Shown piece by piece: positions 28,887-36,972 of a stretch of DNA of 59,876 nucleotides. The stretch covers positions 1 to 59,876 of the forward strand of contig NZ_QKZK01000020.1 of NCBI RefSeq assembly GCF_003254275.1, read 5' to 3'. The translations under genes were made by a program, and so were the position numbers. Below the pieces are notes generated by a model. It ran no database searches, had not been told where the DNA came from, and saw only the letters and a list, made by a program, of their open reading frames with translations. Origin of the DNA: Breznakibacter xylanolyticus (GTDB lineage: Bacteria; Bacteroidota; Bacteroidia; Bacteroidales; Marinilabiliaceae). The first letter of the stretch is position 1. Each line of letters begins with the position of its first letter.

Positions 28887-28902
28887 ACCAGTACCCACTG
28901 GT
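28887..28902. promoter_or_regulatory. Candidate operator ACCAGT-N4-ACTGGT upstream of galK
   Basis: A perfect 6-base inverted repeat with four-base spacer lies 20 bases before the galK ATG. The symmetry suits a dimeric GntR regulator, and its place next to the galK start would allow repression. No second copy was found between galM and the regulator gene. Confidence 0.5.
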
Positions 28903-28922
28903 AGAAAATATAAATGTAGATT

Positions 28923-30083
28923 ATGGATATCAATCAATTAAAACAACAATTTATTGGGTTGTATGGCGACGGGGAGTTACAAGTATTCTTTTCGCCCGGA
29001 CGTGTAAACCTGATAGGGGAGCATACCGATTATAATGGCGGTTACGTGTTTCCTTGTGCTTTGAGCTTTGGAACTTACATTGTTTCTCGTTTAAATGGTT
29101 CTGATGAGATTCGTTTTGCTTCAACCAATTTTGATTTAAAGGTGAACGTTAAAACGGAGAAAATATCACAGAAACATCCTGATGGTGCCTGGGTGAATTA
29201 TCCATTGGGTGTCATGAAGGAGTTTGCAGATAAAGGTGTTCGTGTGGCTGGTATGGATATTTTAGTGTCGGGTAATATTCCCAATGGCGCTGGTCTCTCT
29301 TCATCGGCTTCGTTGGAATTGGTGACGGCGGTGATGTGCAATGAATACTTTAAAACCGGATTTACCAATTTAGAATTGGCTTGGATGGGTAAAGCTGCCG
29401 AAAACAATTTCGTGGGTGTCAATTGTGGTATACTTGATCAGTTTGCCGTGGCAATGGGGCAGAAGGATCACGCCATGGCTCTGAAGTGCGACACCATGGT
29501 GTATGAACAAGTTCCCGTCGCTTTAGGCGATTATCGCATTGTGATTGCCAATACGAATAAACGTCGCGGCCTGGCTGATTCGAAGTACAATGAGCGAGTG
29601 GCTGAATGTAAAAAAGCAGTTGAGGCGATTTCTACCGTTAAGTCCATTCAGTTTTTGGGGGACATCAATTTGTCAGAATTTGAAACGCTTCAGGCGTCCA
29701 TTCACGATCAAACGGTGTTGCGCCGTGCCCGTCATGTCATTTCTGAGAATCAGCGTGTGGTGGATGCCATTCCTCATTTAAAGGCCGGTGATTTAAAGGC
29801 TTTTGGTCAATTGATGAACCTCTCGCATGATTCATTGGCGGCCGATTATGAAGTGACTGGTGTTGAATTGGATGCCATGGTGTCTCTGGCTCGTAGCGTG
29901 GAGGGGGTGATTGGCTCACGTATGACAGGTGCCGGCTTTGGTGGTTGCACTGTGAGTCTGGTTCATAAAGATGCTGTTGAGCGTTTTATGAAAGAAGTTG
30001 CTGCCGGATATACAGCCAAAACCGGATTGGTGCCCGATTTTTATGTGGCTGAAACGGGTGATGGAGCCCGTCGTTTAATGTAA
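28923..30083 (+). CDS. galK: Galactokinase
   Basis: GHMP kinase of 386 residues that phosphorylates alpha-galactose at C1 with ATP. The galactokinase signature GRVNLIGEHTDYNGGYVFP starts near 26, the ATP-binding GNIPNGAGLSSSASLE spans about 117-132, the catalytic Asp is D172 in GVNCGILDQFA, and the third GHMP motif is GAGFGGC near 335. No feature is missing. It begins 87 bases after the regulator gene and 17 bases before galT, so galK-galT is a tight pair. Confidence 0.96.
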   Translation: MDINQLKQQFIGLYGDGELQVFFSPGRVNLIGEHTDYNGGYVFPCALSFGTYIVSRLNGSDEIRFASTNFDLKVNVKTEKISQKHPDGAWVNYPLGVMKEFADKGVRVAGMDILVSGNIPNGAGLSSSASLELVTAVMCNEYFKTGFTNLELAWMGKAAENNFVGVNCGILDQFAVAMGQKDHAMALKCDTMVYEQVPVALGDYRIVIANTNKRRGLADSKYNERVAECKKAVEAISTVKSIQFLGDINLSEFETLQASIHDQTVLRRARHVISENQRVVDAIPHLKAGDLKAFGQLMNLSHDSLAADYEVTGVELDAMVSLARSVEGVIGSRMTGAGFGGCTVSLVHKDAVERFMKEVAAGYTAKTGLVPDFYVAETGDGARRLM

Positions 30084-30100
30084 TTATATAGTATTGCAAT

Positions 30101-31159
30101 ATGAGTACAAGTCAATCGACTTTCCACATGGAAGATCATCCTCATCGACGTTTTAATGCTTTAACGGGTGAGTGGGTATTGGTGTCGCCACACAGGGCTA
30201 AGCGCCCATGGCAAGGCCAAATTGAAAAATCGGAGCAGGAAAAACGACCTGAATATGATCCGGGTTGTTATCTCTGTCCCGGCAACGAACGTGCCGGTGG
30301 TTATTTGAATCCTAAATATGATTCGACGTTTGTTTTTGTCAATGATTTTTCTGCGTTAATGGAAAAATCGCCTGCCGGTTCTGAAAAAGATGGTGAATTG
30401 TTTCAGGCTGAGAGTGAAAGTGGGATTTGTAAGGTCATCTGTTTTTCGCCCCGCCACGACTTGACCATTCCTCAAATGGAGGTTGATGCCATTCGCAAAG
30501 TGGTCGATCTTTGGTGTGATGAGTATCGGCAAATTGGCGCAGAGCCTTTTATTCATTATGTGCAGATATTTGAAAATAAAGGCAGCATGATGGGGTGCAG
30601 TAATCCGCATCCTCATGGTCAGATTTGGGCCTCAAGTTCAATGCCTGTGGAGCCGATGAAGGAACAGTCTCGTCAGTCTGATTATTACAATCGTCACGGA
30701 CGCGCTTTGTTGACCGATTATGTTGAGGCCGAAGTTAAAAAGAAATCTCGTGTTGTTTTCGAGAATGAACATTTTGTGGCTCTTGTGCCATACTGGGCTG
30801 TATGGCCTTTTGAAACCATGTTGGCTCCCAAGCGTCGTGTGGCTAATTTGCTGGAATTGACTGATGCGGAGAAACAAAGTTTTGCTGCGGCATACCGAGA
30901 ATTGACCATTATATATGACAATCTCTTCGAAGTGTCATTTCCCTATTCAGCCGGCATTCATCAAGCTCCTACGGACGGCAAGGATCATCCAGAGTGGCAT
31001 TTGCACATGCATTTTTATCCGCCGCTGCTGCGATCGGCTACGGTTAAAAAGTTTATGGTGGGTTACGAAATGTTGGCCAATGCGCAACGTGACATCACCC
31101 CCGAAACAAGTGCTGCTCGATTGCGTGAACAGTCGCGTGTGCATTATTCACAACGATAG
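30101..31159 (+). CDS. galT: Galactose-1-phosphate uridylyltransferase
   Basis: Leloir-pathway enzyme of 352 residues that exchanges UMP between UDP-glucose and galactose-1-phosphate. Zinc-binding CYLC (57-60) and the catalytic HPH triad at 170-172 in [14 protein letters not shown] are intact; the second histidine carries the UMP. The C-terminal half has the second HIT-like domain with [25 protein letters not shown]. No galE is present in the window, so the epimerase must be encoded elsewhere. Confidence 0.96.
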   Translation: MSTSQSTFHMEDHPHRRFNALTGEWVLVSPHRAKRPWQGQIEKSEQEKRPEYDPGCYLCPGNERAGGYLNPKYDSTFVFVNDFSALMEKSPAGSEKDGELFQAESESGICKVICFSPRHDLTIPQMEVDAIRKVVDLWCDEYRQIGAEPFIHYVQIFENKGSMMGCSNPHPHGQIWASSSMPVEPMKEQSRQSDYYNRHGRALLTDYVEAEVKKKSRVVFENEHFVALVPYWAVWPFETMLAPKRRVANLLELTDAEKQSFAAAYRELTIIYDNLFEVSFPYSAGIHQAPTDGKDHPEWHLHMHFYPPLLRSATVKKFMVGYEMLANAQRDITPETSAARLREQSRVHYSQR

Positions 31160-31185
31160 TTTTTTTTGTTCATAGATTCTTTTCT

Positions 31186-31220
31186 GAAAAATGGTTATCC
31201 GTTCCGGGTAGCCATTTTTT
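31186..31220 (+). terminator. Terminator after galT
   Basis: Thirteen-base stem containing two G-T pairs (AAAATGGTTATCC with GGGTAGCCATTTT), five-base loop and a T run. Confidence 0.75.
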
Positions 31221-31264
31221 CGTGATGATGGTTGATTTAGCTGTTGGGTTTGGTGCATTTATAT

Positions 31265-31272
31265 TAAATTTG
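31265..31272 (+). promoter_or_regulatory. Candidate -7 box (TAAATTTG) for purL
   Basis: Exact TAnnTTTG match, 47 bases before the purL ATG. Upstream TTTG copies are at unsuitable spacing. Confidence 0.45.
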
Positions 31273-31319
31273 TGCCCAATTGTTATCGTGAAATCATAAA
31301 TACTTAAAAATCACAATAC

Positions 31320-34300
31320 ATGGTTCTGTTTTTCAAGGGTCATTCCGGATTGGTGTTTGCCGTGGGCAGTCAGTCGCAGCTTGGTGCCAATGAGGTTCAA
31401 AAAATGGAGTGGTTGTTCTCGGGAGCAACGCTGATGGAAGGAAACGATGTTCCTGGATTCTACGTGGGGCCTCGTAAGGAGATGATTACTCCCTGGAGTA
31501 CCAATGCTGTAGAGATTACACAAAATATGGGGGTGACCGGTATTGACCGCATCGAAGAGTTTTTTGCGGTGGAGAACGAAAACGCTTCTTTTGATCCCAT
31601 GTTGCAACGTTTGTATAATGGATTGAAACAGGATATCTTTGATATCCACAAACAGCCTGATCCGATTCTTTATATTGATGATATTGCTTTGTACAATCAA
31701 AAAGAAGGATTGGCATTGAGCAGCGTTGAGATTGATTATTTGAATGGCTTGAGTGCCCGATTGGGACGTAAATTAACCGATAGTGAGGTGTTTGGGTTTT
31801 CGCAAGTCAACTCTGAACACTGCCGTCACAAAATATTTAATGGCATTTTTGTGATTGATGGGGAGGAAAAACCCAGTTCATTGTTTAAACTCATTCGCAA
31901 AACATCCGAAGAAAATCCCAACTTTCTTGTGTCGGCTTACAAAGACAATGTGGCCTTTGTTCAGGGGCCTGTGGCTAAGCAGTTTGCTCCGGTTACGCAG
32001 GATAAGCCCGATTTTTTTGATGTACGCGATATCAATACTGTGATTTCCCTTAAAGCTGAAACTCATAACTTTCCCACGACCGTTGAACCTTTTAACGGAG
32101 CCGCAACCGGAACCGGTGGTGAAATACGGGATCGGTTGGCTGGTGGGATTGGTTCTTTGCCTTTGGCCGGTACAGCTGTTTACATGACATCTTATTCTCG
32201 TCTCGAGCAGGATCGTCAGTGGGAAAATGATATGCCCGAACGTCCTTGGTTGTATCAAACTCCATCTCAAATCCTCATCAAAGCTTCAAACGGAGCCTCT
32301 GATTTTGGAAATAAATTCGGACAGCCCTTGATTTGTGGTTCGGTGCTCACGTTTGAGCACATGGAAAATCAAAAAAAGTTTGCTTTCGATAAGGTCATCA
32401 TGATGGCCGGCGGTATTGGTTTTGGTAAAGCCGAAGATAGCTTGAAAAAAGAACCCAAACCGGGCGATAAAGTGGTGTTGTTAGGTGGTGATAACTATCG
32501 CATTGGCATGGGCGGCGGAGCCGTATCATCGGTCGCGACAGGTGAATTTGCCAATGCCATTGAATTAAACGCTGTGCAACGTTCGAATCCTGAAATGCAG
32601 AAGCGTGCCATGAATGCCATTCGTGCCATGGTTGAGTTGGATAAAAACCCTATCGTGAGCATTCACGACCACGGTGCGGGTGGTCACCTCAATTGTTTGT
32701 CCGAACTGGTTGAAACCACAGGTGGTACCATTCATGTCGATAAACTCCCGGTAGGTGATCCAACACTCTCGCACAAGGAAATTGTAGGGAATGAGTCTCA
32801 AGAGCGAATGGGATTGGTTTTGCATCAGGAAGATATTGAGGAAATGCGTTTGGTGGCCGAACGTGAACGTGCCCCCATGTATGTGGTGGGTGAATGTACC
32901 GGCGATATGCATTTCCGTTTTGAAGATGATAAGGGGCATAAACCCATCGATCTTCAGTTGGCCGATATGTTTGGGAATCCTCCTAAAACAGTGATGAATG
33001 ATACTGCTGTAGAGGCTGCTTTTGCTGATGTGGCTTATGATGTGTCCAAAATTGAGTCGTACCTCAAAGATGTATTGCAACTCGAGTCGGTGGCTTGTAA
33101 GGATTGGTTAACCAATAAGGTGGATCGTTCTGTGACCGGGAAGGTTGCTAAACAGCAGTGTGCCGGCGAAATTCAGTTGCCCTTGAATAACCTTGGAGCC
33201 ACTGCCATTGATTATGATGGTGTAAAAGGTGTTGCAACCTCTATTGGTCATGCACCGGCGGCTGCCCTCATCGATCCCGAAGCCGGTTCGGTACTCTCCA
33301 TTGCTGAGGCACTAACCAACCTGGTGTGGGCACCTCTCACACATGGTCTTAAGGGCGTTTCGTTAAGTGCTAACTGGATGTGGCCTTGCAAAAATGAGGG
33401 TGAAGATGCTCGTTTGTATGATGCTGTTGAAGCGGTGAGTAATTTTGCCTGCGATTTGGGAATCAATATCCCCACCGGCAAGGATTCGTTGTCGATGACA
33501 CAGAAATATCCTGATGGTGACAAGGTGTACTCTCCCGGAACGGTGATTATTTCGTCGGTTGCAGAGGTTTCTGATATCCGCAAAATTGTGGAGCCGGTTC
33601 TGAAGAAGGATAAGAATACTCAGTTGTTGTACATTGATTTGTCGTATGATGCCTTGAAGCTTGGTGGAAGCAGTTTTGCGCAGGTTGTTGGTAAGCTTGG
33701 TGCCGAAGCACCTTGTGTGACCGATACCGAGTACTTTGCTACAGCTTTCGAGACCATTCAGAAATTGGTGCATGAAGGGTTAATTCTAGCCGGACACGAC
33801 ATTTCAGCTGGTGGTATGGTGACTGCTTTGCTCGAAATGTGTTTTGCCAATAAATCTTATGGTCTGTCGATTGATGTCTCTTCGCTGGAGGAAAAAGATC
33901 TCGTAAAGGTACTTTTCAGTGAAAATCCGGGGGTGATCATCCAGGTGAAAGAATCTGAGAAGGTTTTTGCATTGCTTGATGCGGCTGAAATACAGTATCA
34001 AGTGATTGGTGCACCTGTTGAAAATCGTGTGGTGACCATCAAAGCCGCCGATTGTACATTGAACCTGGATATTGATGCTTATCGTGATATTTGGTACAAA
34101 ACCTCATATTTGCTCGATTGTAAGCAAAGTGGTAAGGAACAGGCTACTGCTCGATATGAGAATTACAAAAAACAGGCACTCAGTTACAGTTTCCCGACAA
34201 GCTTTACCGGTGAATTTTCTCAGTATGGCATTACGCCCATGCAGCGAAATGCCAAAGGGCCAAAAGCCGCTATCATTCGCGAAAAAGGGGTGAATGGCGA

Positions 34301-35012
34301 TCGTGAAATGGCTTATTCGATGTTCCTGGCCGGTTTTGATGTGAAAGATGTTCACATGACCGATCTTATTTCGGGTCGTGAGTCTCTCGAAGATATACAG
34401 TTGATTGTGTTCGTTGGGGGATTCTCGAATTCCGATGTATTGGGTTCGGCCAAAGGTTGGGCTGGTGCATTCTTGTATAACGAAAAAGCCAAAGCAGCTC
34501 TTGATGCATTCTATAAGCGTCCCGATACCTTGAGTTTGGGGGTATGCAATGGTTGTCAGCTGGTGGTTGAATTGGGGTTGATTTATCCGGAGGATGAGTT
34601 GAAACCCAAAATGCTTCACAACGAGTCGCATAAATTCGAATCTATATTCTTAAATATGGACATCATGCCCAACCATTCGGTGATGCTGGGCTCTCTGGCC
34701 GGAACACGTTTGGGCGTGTGGGTGGCTCATGGGGAGGGTAAATTCAGTTTCCCCTATGCCGAGGAGAATTATCACATTGCTGGGAAATATAGCCATTCCG
34801 GTTATCCGGCCAATCCTAATGGAAGCAATTTTAATAGTGCAGCCATTTGCTCTCGGGATGGTCGTCATTTGGCCATGATGCCGCACTTAGAGCGAGCCAT
34901 TTTCCCTTGGCAATGGGCTTATTACCCCGAAAATCGTAAGGACGATCAAGTCTCTCCTTGGATTGAAGCATTTGTGAATGCTCGTGTTTGGATTGAGAAT
35001 TTCGGGAAGTAA
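31320..35012 (+). CDS. purL: Phosphoribosylformylglycinamidine synthase, single-chain
   Basis: Fourth step of purine synthesis: FGAR plus glutamine and ATP to FGAM. At 1,230 residues it is the large fused form: PurS-like N-domain, two AIR-synthetase-like halves, and a C-terminal class I glutaminase. Visible motifs are the substrate loop SLKAETHNFPTTVEPFNGAA near 245, GGIGFGKAEDS near 364, and the glutaminase nucleophile in GVCNGCQLVVELG near 1,075 with its HGEGKFSFPY histidine region near 1,140. A single gene makes separate purS and purQ unnecessary. Confidence 0.96.
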   Translation: MVLFFKGHSGLVFAVGSQSQLGANEVQKMEWLFSGATLMEGNDVPGFYVGPRKEMITPWSTNAVEITQNMGVTGIDRIEEFFAVENENASFDPMLQRLYNGLKQDIFDIHKQPDPILYIDDIALYNQKEGLALSSVEIDYLNGLSARLGRKLTDSEVFGFSQVNSEHCRHKIFNGIFVIDGEEKPSSLFKLIRKTSEENPNFLVSAYKDNVAFVQGPVAKQFAPVTQDKPDFFDVRDINTVISLKAETHNFPTTVEPFNGAATGTGGEIRDRLAGGIGSLPLAGTAVYMTSYSRLEQDRQWENDMPERPWLYQTPSQILIKASNGASDFGNKFGQPLICGSVLTFEHMENQKKFAFDKVIMMAGGIGFGKAEDSLKKEPKPGDKVVLLGGDNYRIGMGGGAVSSVATGEFANAIELNAVQRSNPEMQKRAMNAIRAMVELDKNPIVSIHDHGAGGHLNCLSELVETTGGTIHVDKLPVGDPTLSHKEIVGNESQERMGLVLHQEDIEEMRLVAERERAPMYVVGECTGDMHFRFEDDKGHKPIDLQLADMFGNPPKTVMNDTAVEAAFADVAYDVSKIESYLKDVLQLESVACKDWLTNKVDRSVTGKVAKQQCAGEIQLPLNNLGATAIDYDGVKGVATSIGHAPAAALIDPEAGSVLSIAEALTNLVWAPLTHGLKGVSLSANWMWPCKNEGEDARLYDAVEAVSNFACDLGINIPTGKDSLSMTQKYPDGDKVYSPGTVIISSVAEVSDIRKIVEPVLKKDKNTQLLYIDLSYDALKLGGSSFAQVVGKLGAEAPCVTDTEYFATAFETIQKLVHEGLILAGHDISAGGMVTALLEMCFANKSYGLSIDVSSLEEKDLVKVLFSENPGVIIQVKESEKVFALLDAAEIQYQVIGAPVENRVVTIKAADCTLNLDIDAYRDIWYKTSYLLDCKQSGKEQATARYENYKKQALSYSFPTSFTGEFSQYGITPMQRNAKGPKAAIIREKGVNGDREMAYSMFLAGFDVKDVHMTDLISGRESLEDIQLIVFVGGFSNSDVLGSAKGWAGAFLYNEKAKAALDAFYKRPDTLSLGVCNGCQLVVELGLIYPEDELKPKMLHNESHKFESIFLNMDIMPNHSVMLGSLAGTRLGVWVAHGEGKFSFPYAEENYHIAGKYSHSGYPANPNGSNFNSAAICSRDGRHLAMMPHLERAIFPWQWAYYPENRKDDQVSPWIEAFVNARVWIENFGK

Positions 35013-35030
35013 TTCTTTCTGATATGTATA

Positions 35031-35062
35031 AAAAAAAGGCCGGAATTTTCCGGCCTTTTTTA
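35031..35062. terminator. Bidirectional terminator between purL and the His-rich gene
   Basis: Eleven-base perfect stem AAAGGCCGGAA / TTCCGGCCTTT with a TT loop, A-rich on one side and T-rich on the other, so it can stop transcripts from both convergent genes. Confidence 0.85.
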
Positions 35063-35092
35063 TTGGTCATCGATACTTTCTAAATTGTAGAT

Positions 35093-35689
35093 TTATCGTA
35101 TCACAATGTTAAATGAGACTCCGGGTCTGACCGGCTCTGGTACCAGCACGTATCCATACTCGTAAGGGAGATACACATAACCATCGGCATAAAAGTGTCT
35201 TTCGCCATTGTAAATGCGCATCACATGATGACGTGGCAATACATTTACATATACAAACGGAGCATTTACTCTAATGTATCCGTATCCGGGGTGATACCGA
35301 TAAAAATGGTTGTTGGCGTGAAAATACTCACATCCGTTGTGGAAAAATTTGTTGTAGTGATGTGATGGTAATTGGTGATGGTATGCGTGTCTGTGTTTTT
35401 GATGATGATTTCGGGAGTGATCATTATATGAATCTCTTTTGTGATGCTTGTTGTTATGATCGTATCGTTCGTGTTGCTCTTGTCGATTGTTCTGATTGTG
35501 TCGAGATTTGGGAGCTTCATATCGATTGGCCGATTCTGATCGTTCAATTTTCTGAGGGGATTCATATTTCTGACGGTTGTCGTCTGATCTTCGTTGGCTT
35601 CTTGGGTTTTGTTGGCTCCAAACGATGGTGCCGATGGCCATAAAGGCAGTAAGTAATGTGGCTTTGCGGATGTAATATAAGGTTTTCAT
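35093..35689 (-). CDS. Secreted histidine-rich protein of unknown function
   Basis: A 198-residue protein with a signal peptide (ATLLTAFMAIGTIVWSQ). Residues 25-110 are low-complexity and packed with His, Arg, Asn and Gln, including NKHHKRDSYNDHSRNHHQKH. The C-terminal 90 residues are aromatic and ordered: HNGCEYFHANNHFYRYHPGYGY and YVYLPYEYGYVLVPEPV resemble the tyrosine/glycine-rich DUF6515-like domains of Bacteroidota surface proteins. A metal-binding or cell-envelope role is plausible but not shown. It is convergent with purL and shares its terminator. Confidence 0.6.
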   Translation of the reverse strand: MKTLYYIRKATLLTAFMAIGTIVWSQQNPRSQRRSDDNRQKYESPQKIERSESANRYEAPKSRHNQNNRQEQHERYDHNNKHHKRDSYNDHSRNHHQKHRHAYHHQLPSHHYNKFFHNGCEYFHANNHFYRYHPGYGYIRVNAPFVYVNVLPRHHVMRIYNGERHFYADGYVYLPYEYGYVLVPEPVRPGVSFNIVIR

Positions 35690-35896
35690 GGCGCTAATTT
35701 TTTAAATTGAACATCTGTTGTTAACCGGTTTGACTATGTCAGTGCAAAGTGTGTGCCATAATTGAGTGTTGATATTCTGATTTGGTGTAATTGGGTTGTC
35801 GGTATAATGGTACGAATGTGCTCTTGTACTCCTAATAATAATCATGATCCTGTGTGCTGATGGGTTAGATATGTCTCTTTTTTTTGAATCGCTATT

Positions 35897-35940
35897 CAAT
35901 GTCGTTTAGTTCGCTCTTTCAGCTTAACTAAACGACATTG
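35897..35940. repeat. Perfect 15-bp inverted repeat CAATGTCGTTTAGTT
   Basis: CAATGTCGTTTAGTT at 35897-35911 and its exact reverse complement at 35926-35940 flank a 14-base loop. The ends match those of the elements at 36101-36264 and 20481-20670. It looks like a minimal or collapsed copy of that family. Confidence 0.75.
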
Positions 35941-36100
35941 GTTGATGCTGTAGTTGTGTGCAGTTTTATTTTCAGGGCTAAAAGATTGGTCAAATCACTT
36001 TCAACATCCTGCCGTTAGTCAGGAAAGCTCGGTAGAACATCGATCTTGATTGATTTCTTTTGCCCCGTTCGGAGCAAATATCTATCAATAATCAGGTTGT

Positions 36101-36264
36101 AATGTCGTTTAGTTAAGATAAGAAGACGTGAGCTGACGAGACTAATGATGAGATGAATACAGATGTTTAGATCCGTTCTCTTCGTCTCTTTAGTCTAATC
36201 TATCTGTCTTTAGTCTAATAATCTTCTTGTCTCTTCTGCGTATTGCACTAACTAAACGATAATG
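36101..36264. repeat. 164-bp palindromic element with AATGTCGTTTAGTTA ends
   Basis: The left end AATGTCGTTTAGTTA is matched by TAACTAAACGATAAT at the right; 11 bases at the inner side are identical. The interior is also loosely self-complementary (AAGAAGAC near the left, GTCT and TCTTCTT near the right; GACGAGACTAAT against TAGTCTAAT). No reading frame is present. It has the form of a small non-autonomous mobile element. Confidence 0.55.
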
Positions 36265-36398
36265 AATCGCTATTTAAGATCAATGTTTTATCATGCGAAG
36301 TCATTGAGTTTCGTAAATGAGGTGTGAATGTTCATCCTGAAAAAATGAATGTTTGTGTAAAAGAGTTGATATTCTATCTTTTAGAATGAGTAAACCCG

Positions 36399-36406
36399 TA
36401 TTTTTG
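36399..36406 (+). promoter_or_regulatory. Candidate -7 box (TATTTTTG) for the 65-residue gene
   Basis: Exact TAnnTTTG match ending 23 bases before the ATG at 36430, implying a leader of about 17 bases. Confidence 0.5.
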
Positions 36407-36429
36407 CAAGGTTGATTAAACAATTCGAG

Positions 36430-36627
36430 ATGATTTGTGATTTTGATTTGAAGGGAATACGTTCTCATGAGTTGGTAGCTTCGTTGGAAATGACTGATGA
36501 GCAGGAGCTTGAAATTAAATTTGCTCAAGGGTATGGTGATTTGATTATCCCCATTGATCCAGAGATGACTTCGGATCATTTGATGACGGTTTTTTACTAC
36601 TATTTAGAGAATTATAAATTGATATAA
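36430..36627 (+). CDS. Small acidic protein of 65 residues, unknown function
   Basis: Starts at ATG 36430 (MICDFDLKGIRSHELV); the frame extends to a TTG at 36412, but the promoter position favours 36430. The product is acidic, with no signal peptide or membrane helix, and has a beta-alpha pattern (ELEIKFAQGYGDLIIPIDPEM). It has its own promoter box in front and a terminator behind, which argues for a real gene. I do not recognise a family. The overlapping frame on the other strand has no such signals. Confidence 0.6.
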   Translation: MICDFDLKGIRSHELVASLEMTDEQELEIKFAQGYGDLIIPIDPEMTSDHLMTVFYYYLENYKLI

Positions 36628-36652
36628 CCTCCTATGGAGATTGATGTTGTTG

Positions 36653-36680
36653 AGCTTGCCATGTATGGCAAGCTTTTTTC
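36653..36680 (+). terminator. Terminator after the 65-residue gene
   Basis: Nine-base stem AGCTTGCCA / TGGCAAGCT with a four-base loop and six T residues. Confidence 0.85.
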
Positions 36681-36820
36681 GTTTTATCTGGTTGACATTG
36701 TTGAATGACTGTTGTAATTTTTTGCTGGCAAGATGTTGGGTTGTTTTGGATGAAAATTAAATCATAGGGTGTTGATTGAGGAAATAGCTTATAAATATGT
36801 GTGAGGGGGTGTTATACGGG
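36681..36820. other. AT-rich leader region before amtB, no gene
   Basis: No open frame or RNA gene is visible. Together with the phased repeats that follow, it forms a 290-base gap before amtB, longer than most in this window. Confidence 0.4.
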
Positions 36821-36882
36821 GTGTATGTTGATTGAGTGTGTATGAATTTTAATCATGGTGTATGAAAAAATGGGGTGTATGA
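36821..36882 (+). promoter_or_regulatory. Four phased GTGTATG(A) direct repeats upstream of amtB
   Basis: GTGTATG begins at 36821, 36838, 36858 and 36875, spacings of 17, 20 and 17 bases. The last three copies continue with A. They lie 44 bases upstream of the amtB -7 box, a fitting place for an activator such as a nitrogen regulator. The protein that binds them is unknown. Confidence 0.5.
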
Positions 36883-36902
36883 ATAAAAAGTGAAAATAGA
36901 TA

Positions 36903-36933
36903 TTGCGGGTGAGTGTTAAAGTGATTAAATTTG
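36903..36933 (+). promoter_or_regulatory. Candidate promoter of amtB-glnK
   Basis: A TTG (36903-36905) and an exact -7 TAAATTTG (36926-36933) are 20 bases apart. The -7 box ends 39 bases before the amtB ATG. Confidence 0.5.
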
Positions 36934-36972
36934 CACTGAAAATGTATCAGATAATAATTTAAAAAGCGATTT

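Noticed and set aside
36301-36579. 92-codon minus-strand frame opposite the 65-residue gene
   Set aside because: No promoter box or terminator suits it, while the plus-strand gene has both.
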